A stretch of 5,310 nt of DNA from Planctomycetales bacterium (GTDB taxonomy: Bacteria > Planctomycetota > SBBH01): NCBI GenBank assembly GCA_005239795.1, contig SBBH01000144.1:1-5310 (forward strand), given 5' to 3'. This document shows, in pieces, positions 1-4,757 of this stretch. Under the pieces are notes generated by a model. That model had not been told where the DNA came from. It made no database searches and was given only the letters and a program-made list of their open reading frames with translations. Position numbers and translations under genes: made by a program. The stretch's first letter is position 1. Each line of letters opens with the position of its first letter.

Positions 1-225
1 CCAGGGGGGCGGGGAGGTCTCTACGGAAAGAGCTTGGAGGGAGAGGACCTACAGCTTAACCTTACCCAGAATCTGTCCAACCCATGGGGGGAAGCTCCCG
101 GGCGGACAGTTTCCCTTCTCTGCGCGGCCGTTCTAGGAACCCAGGCAGAGGAAAAACAAAATCTCCCGACCCCGGAGAAAATCCTTCTCCTCACCGTCGA
201 AGAGATTCATCGGGACTGACACGGC
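1..225. other. Leader region with no convincing gene
   Basis: I see no supported gene here. The + frame starting at base 1 stays open to a TGA at 217-219 and could in principle be the tail of a gene entering from the left. However, its translation is low-complexity and matches no family I recognise, and its composition does not look like the codon use of the genes downstream. A small inverted repeat (GGAGAA at 174-179, TTCTCC at 185-190) has no T-run after it, so it is not a convincing terminator. No clear -35/-10 pair is visible before the first gene. Confidence 0.4.
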
Positions 226-1101
226 ATGACTGGCGTCACCGACATCCATATCCACATCCAGCCCTGGCGGCAGTTGAAGCCGGCGGTCCTGGAAGCGATG
301 CGCCGGGGCCGCGGGAAGGAGGCCCAAGGGTTCGACTACCTCCTGGCGATCATGGACTCGGCGGCGGAGCTCCTGAAATACATGGATGCCTGCGGCGTCG
401 AGCGGGCGGCGCTCATCAACTATCCGAGCCCCGACATCATGGGGTTCGGCGAGGAGACGAACGACTATGTCTTGAAGTACGTCGCGGCGGCGCCCGACAG
501 GCTCCTGCCGGTCTGCGGCGTCCACCCGCGCTTCTCGAAAGACCCGGCCGGCGACGTCGGGCGCCTCGCGGACCGCGGAATGGCGTTCCTCAAGATCCAC
601 CCGCCCCATCAGGGGTTCGCCGCCAACGCCTACACGACGGGGCTCACGGCGCTAGCCGACATCTACCGCGCCTGCGCCGAGTGCAAGATCCCCGTGATGA
701 TCCACACGGGGACGAGCATCTTTCCCGGCGCCCGCAGCAAATACGGCCACCCGATGGACGCCGACGACGTGGCGGTTGATTTTCCGAACCTCGCCATCAT
801 CCTCGCCCACGGAGGGCGCCCGCTCTGGATGAAGGAGGCGTTCTTCCTCCTGCGCCGGCACAAGAACATGCGGCTCGAGGTCTCGGGAATCCCGCCGGCG
901 AAGCTGCTCGAGTACTTCCCACGGTTGGAGGAGGTCGCCGACCAGGTCCTCTGGGGAACCGACTGGCCCAGCCCCGGCGTCAAGGACCTCCGCGAAAACC
1001 TCGATGCGTTTCTTGCCTTGGCGCTCGCGGAGGACGTGAAGCGGAAAATCACTGTTGACAACGCCCTCCGGCTCCTGCCGCCCCGTCTTTCCAGCGACTA
1101 G
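226..1101 (+). CDS. Amidohydrolase family 2 (PF04909-type) metal-dependent hydrolase
   Basis: A 291-residue TIM-barrel hydrolase of the amidohydrolase-2 group, whose members include ACMSD-type decarboxylases and 2-pyrone-4,6-dicarboxylate lactonase. The metal and active-site landmarks appear in the expected order: HxH after strand 1 (H8 and H10 in DIHIHI), K123 and H125 in FLKIHPP, H160 in VMIHTG, H195 in LAHGG, and the strand-8 aspartate D246 in WGTDWP. The C-terminal I-x-x-x-NA-x-RLL motif (N279) that closes this fold is also present. There is no signal peptide or membrane segment, so it should be cytosolic. The length is normal. The ATG at 226 is the only usable start after the in-frame stop at 217-219, and no good Shine-Dalgarno site precedes it. 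The substrate cannot be read from the sequence: members hydrolyse or decarboxylate many small carboxylates and cyclic amides. The 40-base gap to serA, with its own promoter-like site, argues against a tight operon. Confidence 0.95.
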   Translation: MTGVTDIHIHIQPWRQLKPAVLEAMRRGRGKEAQGFDYLLAIMDSAAELLKYMDACGVERAALINYPSPDIMGFGEETNDYVLKYVAAAPDRLLPVCGVHPRFSKDPAGDVGRLADRGMAFLKIHPPHQGFAANAYTTGLTALADIYRACAECKIPVMIHTGTSIFPGARSKYGHPMDADDVAVDFPNLAIILAHGGRPLWMKEAFFLLRRHKNMRLEVSGIPPAKLLEYFPRLEEVADQVLWGTDWPSPGVKDLRENLDAFLALALAEDVKRKITVDNALRLLPPRLSSD

Positions 1102-1121
1102 CGACTAGCGACCAGCGACGG
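1094..1121. repeat. Tandem heptamer repeat (4 units) between the hydrolase and serA
   Basis: Four head-to-tail 7-base units, GCGACTA, GCGACTA, GCGACCA and GCGACGG, begin inside the last codons of the amidohydrolase and cover its TAG stop. They end eight bases before the -10-like hexamer of serA, and so lie over the place where a -35 box would be. The array is too short to call a regulatory element. Slippage duplication of the stop-codon region is an equally good explanation. Confidence 0.7.
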
Positions 1122-1129
1122 CGTTCCTC

Positions 1130-1141
1130 TACAATCCCCCC
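1130..1141 (+). promoter_or_regulatory. -10-like hexamer giving a probable leaderless serA mRNA
   Basis: TACAAT (1130-1135) is followed by exactly six C bases and then the serA ATG at 1142. A sigma-70 type start would fall about seven bases after the hexamer, that is, on the A of the ATG. No purine-rich Shine-Dalgarno site lies before this ATG. The TANNNT-N6-ATG layout is the established signature of leaderless transcripts in several bacterial phyla. No recognisable -35 lies 17 bases upstream, as that place is taken by the heptamer repeat. The call is an inference from spacing. Confidence 0.45.
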
Positions 1142-2719
1142 ATGCCGCGGATCCTCGTTGCCGACGAGCTGGGCCGAGAGGGGCTCGAGATCCTCGAGCA
1201 GGAGCCCGGATTCCAGACCGACGTGCGCCCGCCCCTTTCCGAATCGGAGCTGTGCTCTATCGTCGGCGGCTACGAGGGGCTCGTCGTGCGCAGCAGCACA
1301 CGCGTGACACACAACGTGATCGAGGCCGCCTCGCGCCTCAAGGTGATCGCGCGCGCCGGCATCGGCATCGACAACATCGACGTCGGCGCGGCGACGCGCC
1401 GGGGGATCCTGGTCTTGAACTCCCCCGAGGGGAACGTCACCGCAGCGGCCGAGCACACGATCGCAACGATCCTGGCGCGCGCGCGCAACGTGGTGCTAGG
1501 CGACGCGCTCCTGCGGCGCAAGGAATGGCGCCGGAAAGAGCTGGTGGGGTTCGAGCTCGCCGGCCGGACGCTCGGCATCTTCGGCCTGGGGCATATCGGC
1601 CTTGTGGTGGCCAAGCTCGCCAAGGGGTTCGGGATGAAGGTCGTGGCCTGCGACCCGTTCATCGCGAAGGAAGTGGCTGCCGGCCAGGGGATCGAGCTCC
1701 TCGAGAAGGAGCCGATGCTCGCGCAGGCCGACATCGTGACGCTTCATATCCCTTTGAATGACAAAACGAAGAACTTCATCGGCCGGGCGGAACTGCGCAA
1801 GATGAAGCGCGGCTCGATTCTCGTCAACTGCGCCCGGGGCGGGATCGTGGACGAAGAGGCCCTGGCCGAAGCGCTCCACAACGGCACGATCGCCGGGGCG
1901 GCCTTGGACGTCTTCGCGCAGGAACCCCTGGGAGACTCGCCGCTCCTGGCGGAGCCCGGCGTCGTCCTCACGCCGCACCTGGGAGGAAGCACCGAGGAGG
2001 CGCACCGAAAGGTTTCCGCCGACATCGCCCGGCAGATCGTCGCCTACTTTAAAAGCGGCCAGGTCACGAGCGCCGTCAACACCCTGCAGGTCAAGGAGCC
2101 GCGCCTGGCCCCCTACATGAACCTGGCCGAGAAGCTCGGGTCGCTCGGGGCCCAGATGTGCCCCGGGCGGGTCCTGCGCGTCTCGGTCGTCTGCCAGGGG
2201 GCGATCTCGGAGGGGGATGTGCGGCCGATCACGGTGTCGGCCCTGGCGGGGGTCCTGGCCGCCTCCTGCGGCGACACCGTGAACCGCGTGAATGCGGAGA
2301 TCGTCTCCCGCGAGCGCGGCGTGCGCCTGACGGAATCGACCTCGCCAGACTCCCCCCATTACGTGAACCTCATCTCCGTCATGCTCGAGACGGAAAAATC
2401 GGTGCGCACCGTCGGGGGGACGCTCGTCGACGGCCGCGAGGAGCGTATCGTCCACCTCGACAATTATCCGATCGACGTGCCCCCGGCACAGGAGATGCTG
2501 ATCCTGTTCCATCCGGACCGCCCCGGCATGATCGGCAGGGTCGGGACGATCCTCGGCGAAAACGCCATCAACATCGACCGGATGGTCGTCGGCCGCAAGA
2601 CGCGGGGACAGCAGGCCCTGATGGTGCTGACCTTGGACGACCCGGTCCCGCCCGAAGTCCTCTCGAAACTGCGCGAGGCGGTCCCCGCCAGCCAGATCGA
2701 TTCCGTCAAGCTCCCGTGA
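1142..2719 (+). CDS. serA: D-3-phosphoglycerate dehydrogenase (long form with ASB and ACT domains)
   Basis: A 525-residue enzyme that oxidises 3-phosphoglycerate to 3-phosphohydroxypyruvate with NAD+, the first committed step of serine synthesis in the cytosol. The domains run in order: split substrate-binding domain (about 1-98 and 288-318); Rossmann NAD-binding domain (about 99-287) with GLGHIG at 148-153 and the acidic D171 that would hold the NAD ribose; allosteric-substrate-binding domain (about 320-445); and C-terminal ACT domain (about 452-525) beginning HPDRPGMIGRVGTIL. The catalytic trio is present: R232 (NCARGG), E261 (AQEP) and H279 (TPHLGGST). The length matches type-1 long enzymes such as the mycobacterial one. 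ACT domains in this family bind serine for feedback inhibition, which is inferred here. The start is fixed by the conserved PRILVADEL N-terminus and lacks a Shine-Dalgarno site. The next gene begins 11 bases after the stop. A general 2-hydroxyacid dehydrogenase is unlikely because of the ASB and ACT domains. Confidence 0.98.
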   Translation: MPRILVADELGREGLEILEQEPGFQTDVRPPLSESELCSIVGGYEGLVVRSSTRVTHNVIEAASRLKVIARAGIGIDNIDVGAATRRGILVLNSPEGNVTAAAEHTIATILARARNVVLGDALLRRKEWRRKELVGFELAGRTLGIFGLGHIGLVVAKLAKGFGMKVVACDPFIAKEVAAGQGIELLEKEPMLAQADIVTLHIPLNDKTKNFIGRAELRKMKRGSILVNCARGGIVDEEALAEALHNGTIAGAALDVFAQEPLGDSPLLAEPGVVLTPHLGGSTEEAHRKVSADIARQIVAYFKSGQVTSAVNTLQVKEPRLAPYMNLAEKLGSLGAQMCPGRVLRVSVVCQGAISEGDVRPITVSALAGVLAASCGDTVNRVNAEIVSRERGVRLTESTSPDSPHYVNLISVMLETEKSVRTVGGTLVDGREERIVHLDNYPIDVPPAQEMLILFHPDRPGMIGRVGTILGENAINIDRMVVGRKTRGQQALMVLTLDDPVPPEVLSKLREAVPASQIDSVKLP

Positions 2720-2722
2720 GGA
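2718..2722 (+). promoter_or_regulatory. Shine-Dalgarno site overlapping the serA stop codon
   Basis: GAGGA overlaps the TGA stop of serA and lies eight bases before the ATG at 2731. It is the clearest ribosome-binding site in the window. It fixes the start of the GAF-like gene and suggests translational coupling to serA, in contrast to serA itself, which has no such site. Confidence 0.65.
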
Positions 2723-2730
2723 TCCAACCC

Positions 2731-3258
2731 ATGGGAAGGACCCCCTTCATAAACCGCTACCTCCTGGACAAGATCCGGGCGATCGCCCAGACCAACGCCA
2801 CGCGCGACCAGGATCAGGCCGCCCAGAAGATCCTGGGGCTCGTCCAGGACCTGATCGGCAGTCCCGCCTGGGTGGGGCTCTATGTGGCCGCCGGGCGCGA
2901 GTTCCACTTGGCCCTCGCGCGCGGCGACGACGCCTGCGAATTCCCCACCGATTTCACGCCGGAGCGCCAACTGAGCGCCTCCGCCTCGTGCCCCTCCTAC
3001 CGGACGCCCCGCAAGGGACGCCTGGGGGAGATCCGGCTCCCGATCGCCGCGGGCGACCGGACCGCGGGCGTCCTGCGCATCCAGACCGTTCTCTCCTCCG
3101 CAAGGACGGCGGTCCTGGACGGCCCGACGCAGAGGCTCCTCGAGGAGATCGCCCAGGAGATCGCCCCTCTCCTGCCGGGGCTCCTGCCGGACCGCCTGCT
3201 TCATCCCCCTACTACAACCACGCCGGACGCGAAACTCCTTCAGTCGCGCTTGGCGTAG
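2731..3258 (+). CDS. Small GAF-domain-like protein downstream of serA
   Basis: A 175-residue soluble protein without signal peptide or membrane segment. It fits one GAF-like sensor domain. An N-terminal helix (about 5-42, ending KILGLVQDLIG) leads into a strand WVGLYVAAGREFHLALARG (47-65). A variable loop with C69 and C87 follows, then the paired strands GEIRLPIAAGDRTAGVLRIQ (99-118), and a closing helix with LLEEIAQEIAPLL (136-148). The hydrophobic G-E-I-R-L-P-I / A-G-V-L-R-I-Q strand pair is the pattern seen in GAF domains just before the last helix. The tail from about 150 is proline- and threonine-rich and probably disordered. GAF domains bind small ligands or mediate dimerisation; the ligand cannot be told here. 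No output domain is attached, so it would act through a partner. The 11-base gap and the ribosome site inside the serA stop suggest co-translation with serA. The family call rests on strand pattern only, so a divergent unrelated alpha/beta domain remains possible. Confidence 0.75.
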   Translation: MGRTPFINRYLLDKIRAIAQTNATRDQDQAAQKILGLVQDLIGSPAWVGLYVAAGREFHLALARGDDACEFPTDFTPERQLSASASCPSYRTPRKGRLGEIRLPIAAGDRTAGVLRIQTVLSSARTAVLDGPTQRLLEEIAQEIAPLLPGLLPDRLLHPPTTTTPDAKLLQSRLA

Positions 3259-3284
3259 CATGCGCTACCCCTTTCGTCCCTTTT
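3255..3284 (+). terminator. Weak terminator candidate after the GAF-like gene
   Basis: GTAGC (3255-3259) and GCTAC (3264-3268) can pair around a four-base loop over the stop codon. They are followed by a pyrimidine-rich stretch ending in TTTT at 3281-3284. The stem is only five base pairs and the T-run is not directly behind it, so this is a weak candidate at the boundary to the A/T-rich region. Confidence 0.2.
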
Positions 3285-3323
3285 GACATAATTAGCTTTT
3301 CTGCTGGGCGTCGAGAGTATGAT
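3283..3323 (+). promoter_or_regulatory. Possible promoter elements before the secreted-protein genes
   Basis: A perfect TTGACA (3283-3288) and a near-consensus TATGAT (3318-3323) both occur in this A/T-rich patch, but they are 29 bases apart, too far to work together as one sigma-70 promoter. TATGAT alone, with a poor -35 around 3295, would start transcription near 3330, leaving a leader of about 80 bases before the ATG at 3409. The placement after a gene end and before a new cluster is right for a promoter; the pairing is unresolved. Confidence 0.25.
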
Positions 3324-3339
3324 AACAAAGTCAGTCTCG

Positions 3340-3369
3340 TGGCTCGCTTGGGCTGGCCTCGCCGAGCCA
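3340..3369. repeat. Inverted repeat in the putative leader of copy 1
   Basis: TGGCTCG (3340-3346) is the exact reverse complement of CGAGCCA (3363-3369), with a 16-base loop. It falls in the stretch between the possible promoter and the preferred start at 3409, so it could fold in the mRNA leader. A seven-base match at this distance can also arise by chance in GC-rich DNA. Confidence 0.25.
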
Positions 3370-3408
3370 GTTCGCTGGGGACCAGGGAGGTTCATTGGGC
3401 GGGTGGAC

Positions 3409-3690
3409 ATGAAAAACAATCACACCGGGCGGTCCAAAGGGAGAGGCCATCTCAACGCTGTGGCCGTGCTGGGATCTTTCTTGTATTTCGCATCGACAAC
3501 GCACGGGGCCATCTCGGATTTCGTGGGTTACAAAACAGGTCTCTATCTGAAATATCAAGATGACACGCACTTCGCGATCAAACCGGGTGAAGCCCACGTT
3601 GAAGGGGATGGCGGAAATGCGGTGATGACCCTGAATGCCGACCTGTCGATTGACATGGCGCCCCGAATTTGCAGGCAGTCCCGCTCCTGA
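3409..3690 (+). CDS. Secreted phage-tail-like beta protein, copy 1, N-terminal piece (frameshifted)
   Basis: This is the first piece of a gene that continues in the +1 frame as the next entry. From the ATG at 3409 it starts with a classic export signal: basic n-region (KNNHTGRSKGRGH), hydrophobic core LNAVAVLGSFLYFAS (15-29) and likely cleavage after A34 in THGA|IS. The mature part begins with G-x-K-x-GLxLxYxDxTH (40-54), followed by IKPGEAHVEGDGGNAVMTLN. That looks like the beta-stranded repeat domain seen in some phage tail-fibre and other exported proteins (recognition from memory, not a search). True coding ends around 3660. The reading then slips at CCCC (3661-3664), so the last ten residues before the TGA at 3690 are not native. 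An upstream ATG at 3319 would add 30 residues and bury the signal peptide, so I prefer 3409. No strong Shine-Dalgarno site is seen. The base composition is richer in A/T than the genes on either side. Confidence 0.6.
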   Translation: MKNNHTGRSKGRGHLNAVAVLGSFLYFASTTHGAISDFVGYKTGLYLKYQDDTHFAIKPGEAHVEGDGGNAVMTLNADLSIDMAPRICRQSRS

Positions 3691-4369
3691 GGGGATCTGG
3701 TATGTCTATTTGAGCCGTGGAAATAATTCAGGAAATTTCTTTCCTCTCACAGCGAATGACATCTATGTGTTTCATGAAAGCGATCCGGCAGGAGAACCAT
3801 CCGGAGACTCTAAACCGGTTCTTAAAAATCAGAAAAGGGGTTGGTACCACCCCGGTACGACCCTCTCCAACAATAAAAAACTGAGATGCATTGGGGCCTT
3901 CCTGGTGGTCGCCGAACCCAAGATTGAACTCTTTACGACGACGCCCACGTGGTTCATCCTCAGTCGGTTTTTTTCACCCCTGTCTCACACACAATATGCC
4001 AACACGTCATTTGTGGCGCATCAAGTCGCCGTCCCTCCTTTTGCACCCCGAGTTCAGCTCTCGGTGAAAGGGAGGCCCTTTCTGGCCGACACGAATCGGC
4101 GCATGAACGGTTTGCAGATCAAACTGGATCCTGCGGATTCTCATTTTAGGGAGATCTTTTCATTCGACACCCAGGCGGGCGGTGCTGGAGGCGTCATAAA
4201 AAACAACATCTCTCATACGGTCCATCAGGTGGTCCCGGTCAATGGCAATGGCGAATACTATTACGCTGTCGCTAGTGCGGCGGCAGGGAACGAGTTGAAT
4301 TTCGCAGTGAGACACTTTGGGTGGGAACTCGGCCCATGGATGGGCGACGTTCCGAGCTTCAACAAATAA
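3635..4369 (+). CDS. Secreted phage-tail-like beta protein, copy 1, C-terminal piece (frameshifted)
   Basis: Reading from CCC at 3662 in this frame continues the previous entry directly, with SIDMA joined to PEFAGSPAPEGIWYVYLS. The rejoined product is 319 residues (84 + 235). The ATG at 3635 is only the first in this frame and adds nine out-of-register residues. In whole-protein numbering the visible landmarks are GIWYVYLS (95-102), GWYHPG (144-149), the RCIGAF strand (159-164) that in phage-tail-like proteins follows a W-x-Y-x-Y repeat, and a C-terminal part rich in N, H and aromatics, including NISHTVHQVV (266-275) and GEYYYAVASA (281-290). It has no membrane segment and would be an all-beta extracellular domain, with binding or adhesion as a guess only. 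I recognise no enzyme motif. Nineteen bases separate its stop from the second, related gene, so the two were probably one transcript. Confidence 0.6.
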   Translation: MPTCRLTWRPEFAGSPAPEGIWYVYLSRGNNSGNFFPLTANDIYVFHESDPAGEPSGDSKPVLKNQKRGWYHPGTTLSNNKKLRCIGAFLVVAEPKIELFTTTPTWFILSRFFSPLSHTQYANTSFVAHQVAVPPFAPRVQLSVKGRPFLADTNRRMNGLQIKLDPADSHFREIFSFDTQAGGAGGVIKNNISHTVHQVVPVNGNGEYYYAVASAAAGNELNFAVRHFGWELGPWMGDVPSFNK

Positions 4370-4388
4370 ACAGGTCAACGAGAGCGCG

Positions 4389-4580
4389 ATGGCAAAATCT
4401 CAATCGAAAAGCGTGAGATTTGTTTTGGCCCTGGCTCTGGGGATCGGGGGAACATCACTTTGGGCAATCGTTCCTTCGCCGCCCCCCCCTGCTTCATCAT
4501 GGAGGACGCCAGGGGTCTGAAGCAGGGGCTCCACCTCACCTATATCGACTCCACGCACATCGGCGGATCCGCCGGAGCCT
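4389..4580 (+). pseudogene. Secreted phage-tail-like beta protein, copy 2, truncated and frameshifted
   Basis: The ATG at 4389 opens with a good signal peptide: basic MAKSQSKSVR, hydrophobic FVLALALGIGGTSL, and likely cleavage after A26 in SLWA|IV. As written the frame ends at 4518-4520 after 43 residues. If the C8 run at 4482-4489 is one base short, the reading continues in the next frame as CFIMEDARGLKQGLHLTYID followed by STHIGG. The stretch GLKQGLHLTYIDSTHI matches copy 1 GYKTGLYLKYQDDTHF at 9 of 16 positions (G, K, G, L, L, Y, D, T, H), so this is a tandem paralogue. Similarity stops near 4580. The shifted frame then crosses two palindromes and the opposite-strand tRNA, so roughly the last 80 percent of the gene is missing. 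GAGAG at 4380-4384 is a weak ribosome site, four bases from the ATG. It is probably a dead remnant, though a sequencing error in the C8 run could account for the frameshift part alone. Confidence 0.6.
4561..4574. repeat. Perfect 14-base palindrome
   Basis: CGGCGGATCCGCCG equals its own reverse complement. It lies at the broken end of copy 2 and seven bases before a longer inverted repeat. It could be part of a transcription stop for the opposite-strand tRNA, or mark the deletion or integration junction. Confidence 0.5.
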
Positions 4581-4605
4581 CCCATGCGGCTTTAAGCCGC
4601 ATGGG
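4581..4605 (-). terminator. Strong hairpin downstream of tRNA-Pro, possible terminator
   Basis: Arms CCCATGCGGCTT (4581-4592) and AAGCCGCATGGG (4594-4605) are perfect 12-base reverse complements around one base. In RNA a stem of about ten pairs with a small loop would form. It starts 13 bases beyond the 3' end of the tRNA, the usual place for a tRNA terminator. However, no T-run follows on the minus strand and none on the plus strand, so intrinsic termination is not certain. It could instead be a processing signal, or a recombination-site remnant. Confidence 0.4.
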
Positions 4606-4618
4606 CATAGGCGGAAAC

Positions 4619-4693
4619 TCGGGCCGGCGAGATTTGAACTCGCGACCTCTTGCACCCCAAGCAAGCGCGCTAGCCGGGCTGCGCTACGGCCCG
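4619..4693 (-). tRNA. tRNA-Pro (anticodon GGG)
   Basis: This decodes CCC, and by wobble CCU, as proline. Reading the minus strand, the parts fit a full 75-base cloverleaf. Acceptor stem CGGGCCG pairs perfectly with CGGCCCG. The D arm is GCGC / GCGC with a ten-base loop. The anticodon arm CTTGC / GCAAG holds loop TTGGGGT, giving anticodon GGG after the invariant T33. The variable loop is AGGTC. The T arm GCGAG / CTCGC has loop TTCAAAT. The discriminator base is A, as expected for bacterial proline tRNAs. The 3' CCA is not encoded (GTT follows), so it must be added by nucleotidyltransferase. The gene points left, towards the decayed secreted-protein genes, and is divergent from the CBS gene. 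Its 3' end faces the A/T-rich block, the orientation found when tRNA genes serve as integration sites. Confidence 0.97.
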
Positions 4694-4711
4694 AATTGTC
4701 GCGCTACGGTA

Positions 4712-4727
4712 TCAAATCTTGATTTGA
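4712..4727. repeat. A/T-rich inverted repeat between divergent tRNA and CBS genes
   Basis: TCAAATC (4712-4718) and GATTTGA (4721-4727) are exact reverse complements separated by TT. It is an operator-sized symmetric site, centred in the 64-base gap between the tRNA-Pro start and the CBS gene, where both promoters must lie. It also contains TTGATT (4719-4724), a possible -35 for the CBS gene. Binding by a regulator is only a possibility. Confidence 0.4.
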
Positions 4728-4743
4728 AATCCAGGGTGTGGTG

Positions 4744-4757
4744 TACAGTCCCCGCCT
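4744..4757 (+). promoter_or_regulatory. -10-like hexamer before the CBS gene
   Basis: TACAGT (4744-4749) ends eight bases before the ATG at 4758, so a transcript would start at or within about two bases of the start codon. No Shine-Dalgarno site is present. A possible -35 is TTGATT at 4719-4724, with a slightly long spacer of 19. The layout resembles that before serA and supports leaderless or near-leaderless expression, with lower certainty. Confidence 0.35.

Noticed and set aside
34..219. Open + frame before the amidohydrolase
   Set aside because: It starts with TTG, has no ribosome site, has low-complexity content and resembles no family. Its openness is unremarkable for this length.
1496..2512. 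Long minus-strand open frame of 338 codons
   Set aside because: It is a shadow of serA. GC-rich codon bias keeps the opposite strand open, and the translation is arginine-, aspartate- and histidine-rich without motifs.
3283..3323. TTGACA and TATGAT as one sigma-70 promoter
   Set aside because: The spacer is 29 bases, far from the usual 16-18, so they cannot be paired as a single promoter; kept only as separate weak elements.
3319..3408. ATG at 3319 as start of copy 1
   Set aside because: It would add 30 residues before a clear signal peptide and overlaps a -10-like TATGAT. The ATG at 3409 gives a normal export signal.
4681..4709. Direct repeat GCGCTACGG (4681-4689 and 4701-4709) as an att site
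   Set aside because: It is only nine bases, lies at the 5' end of the tRNA rather than the 3' end, and the copies are 20 bases apart, so it does not bracket any element.
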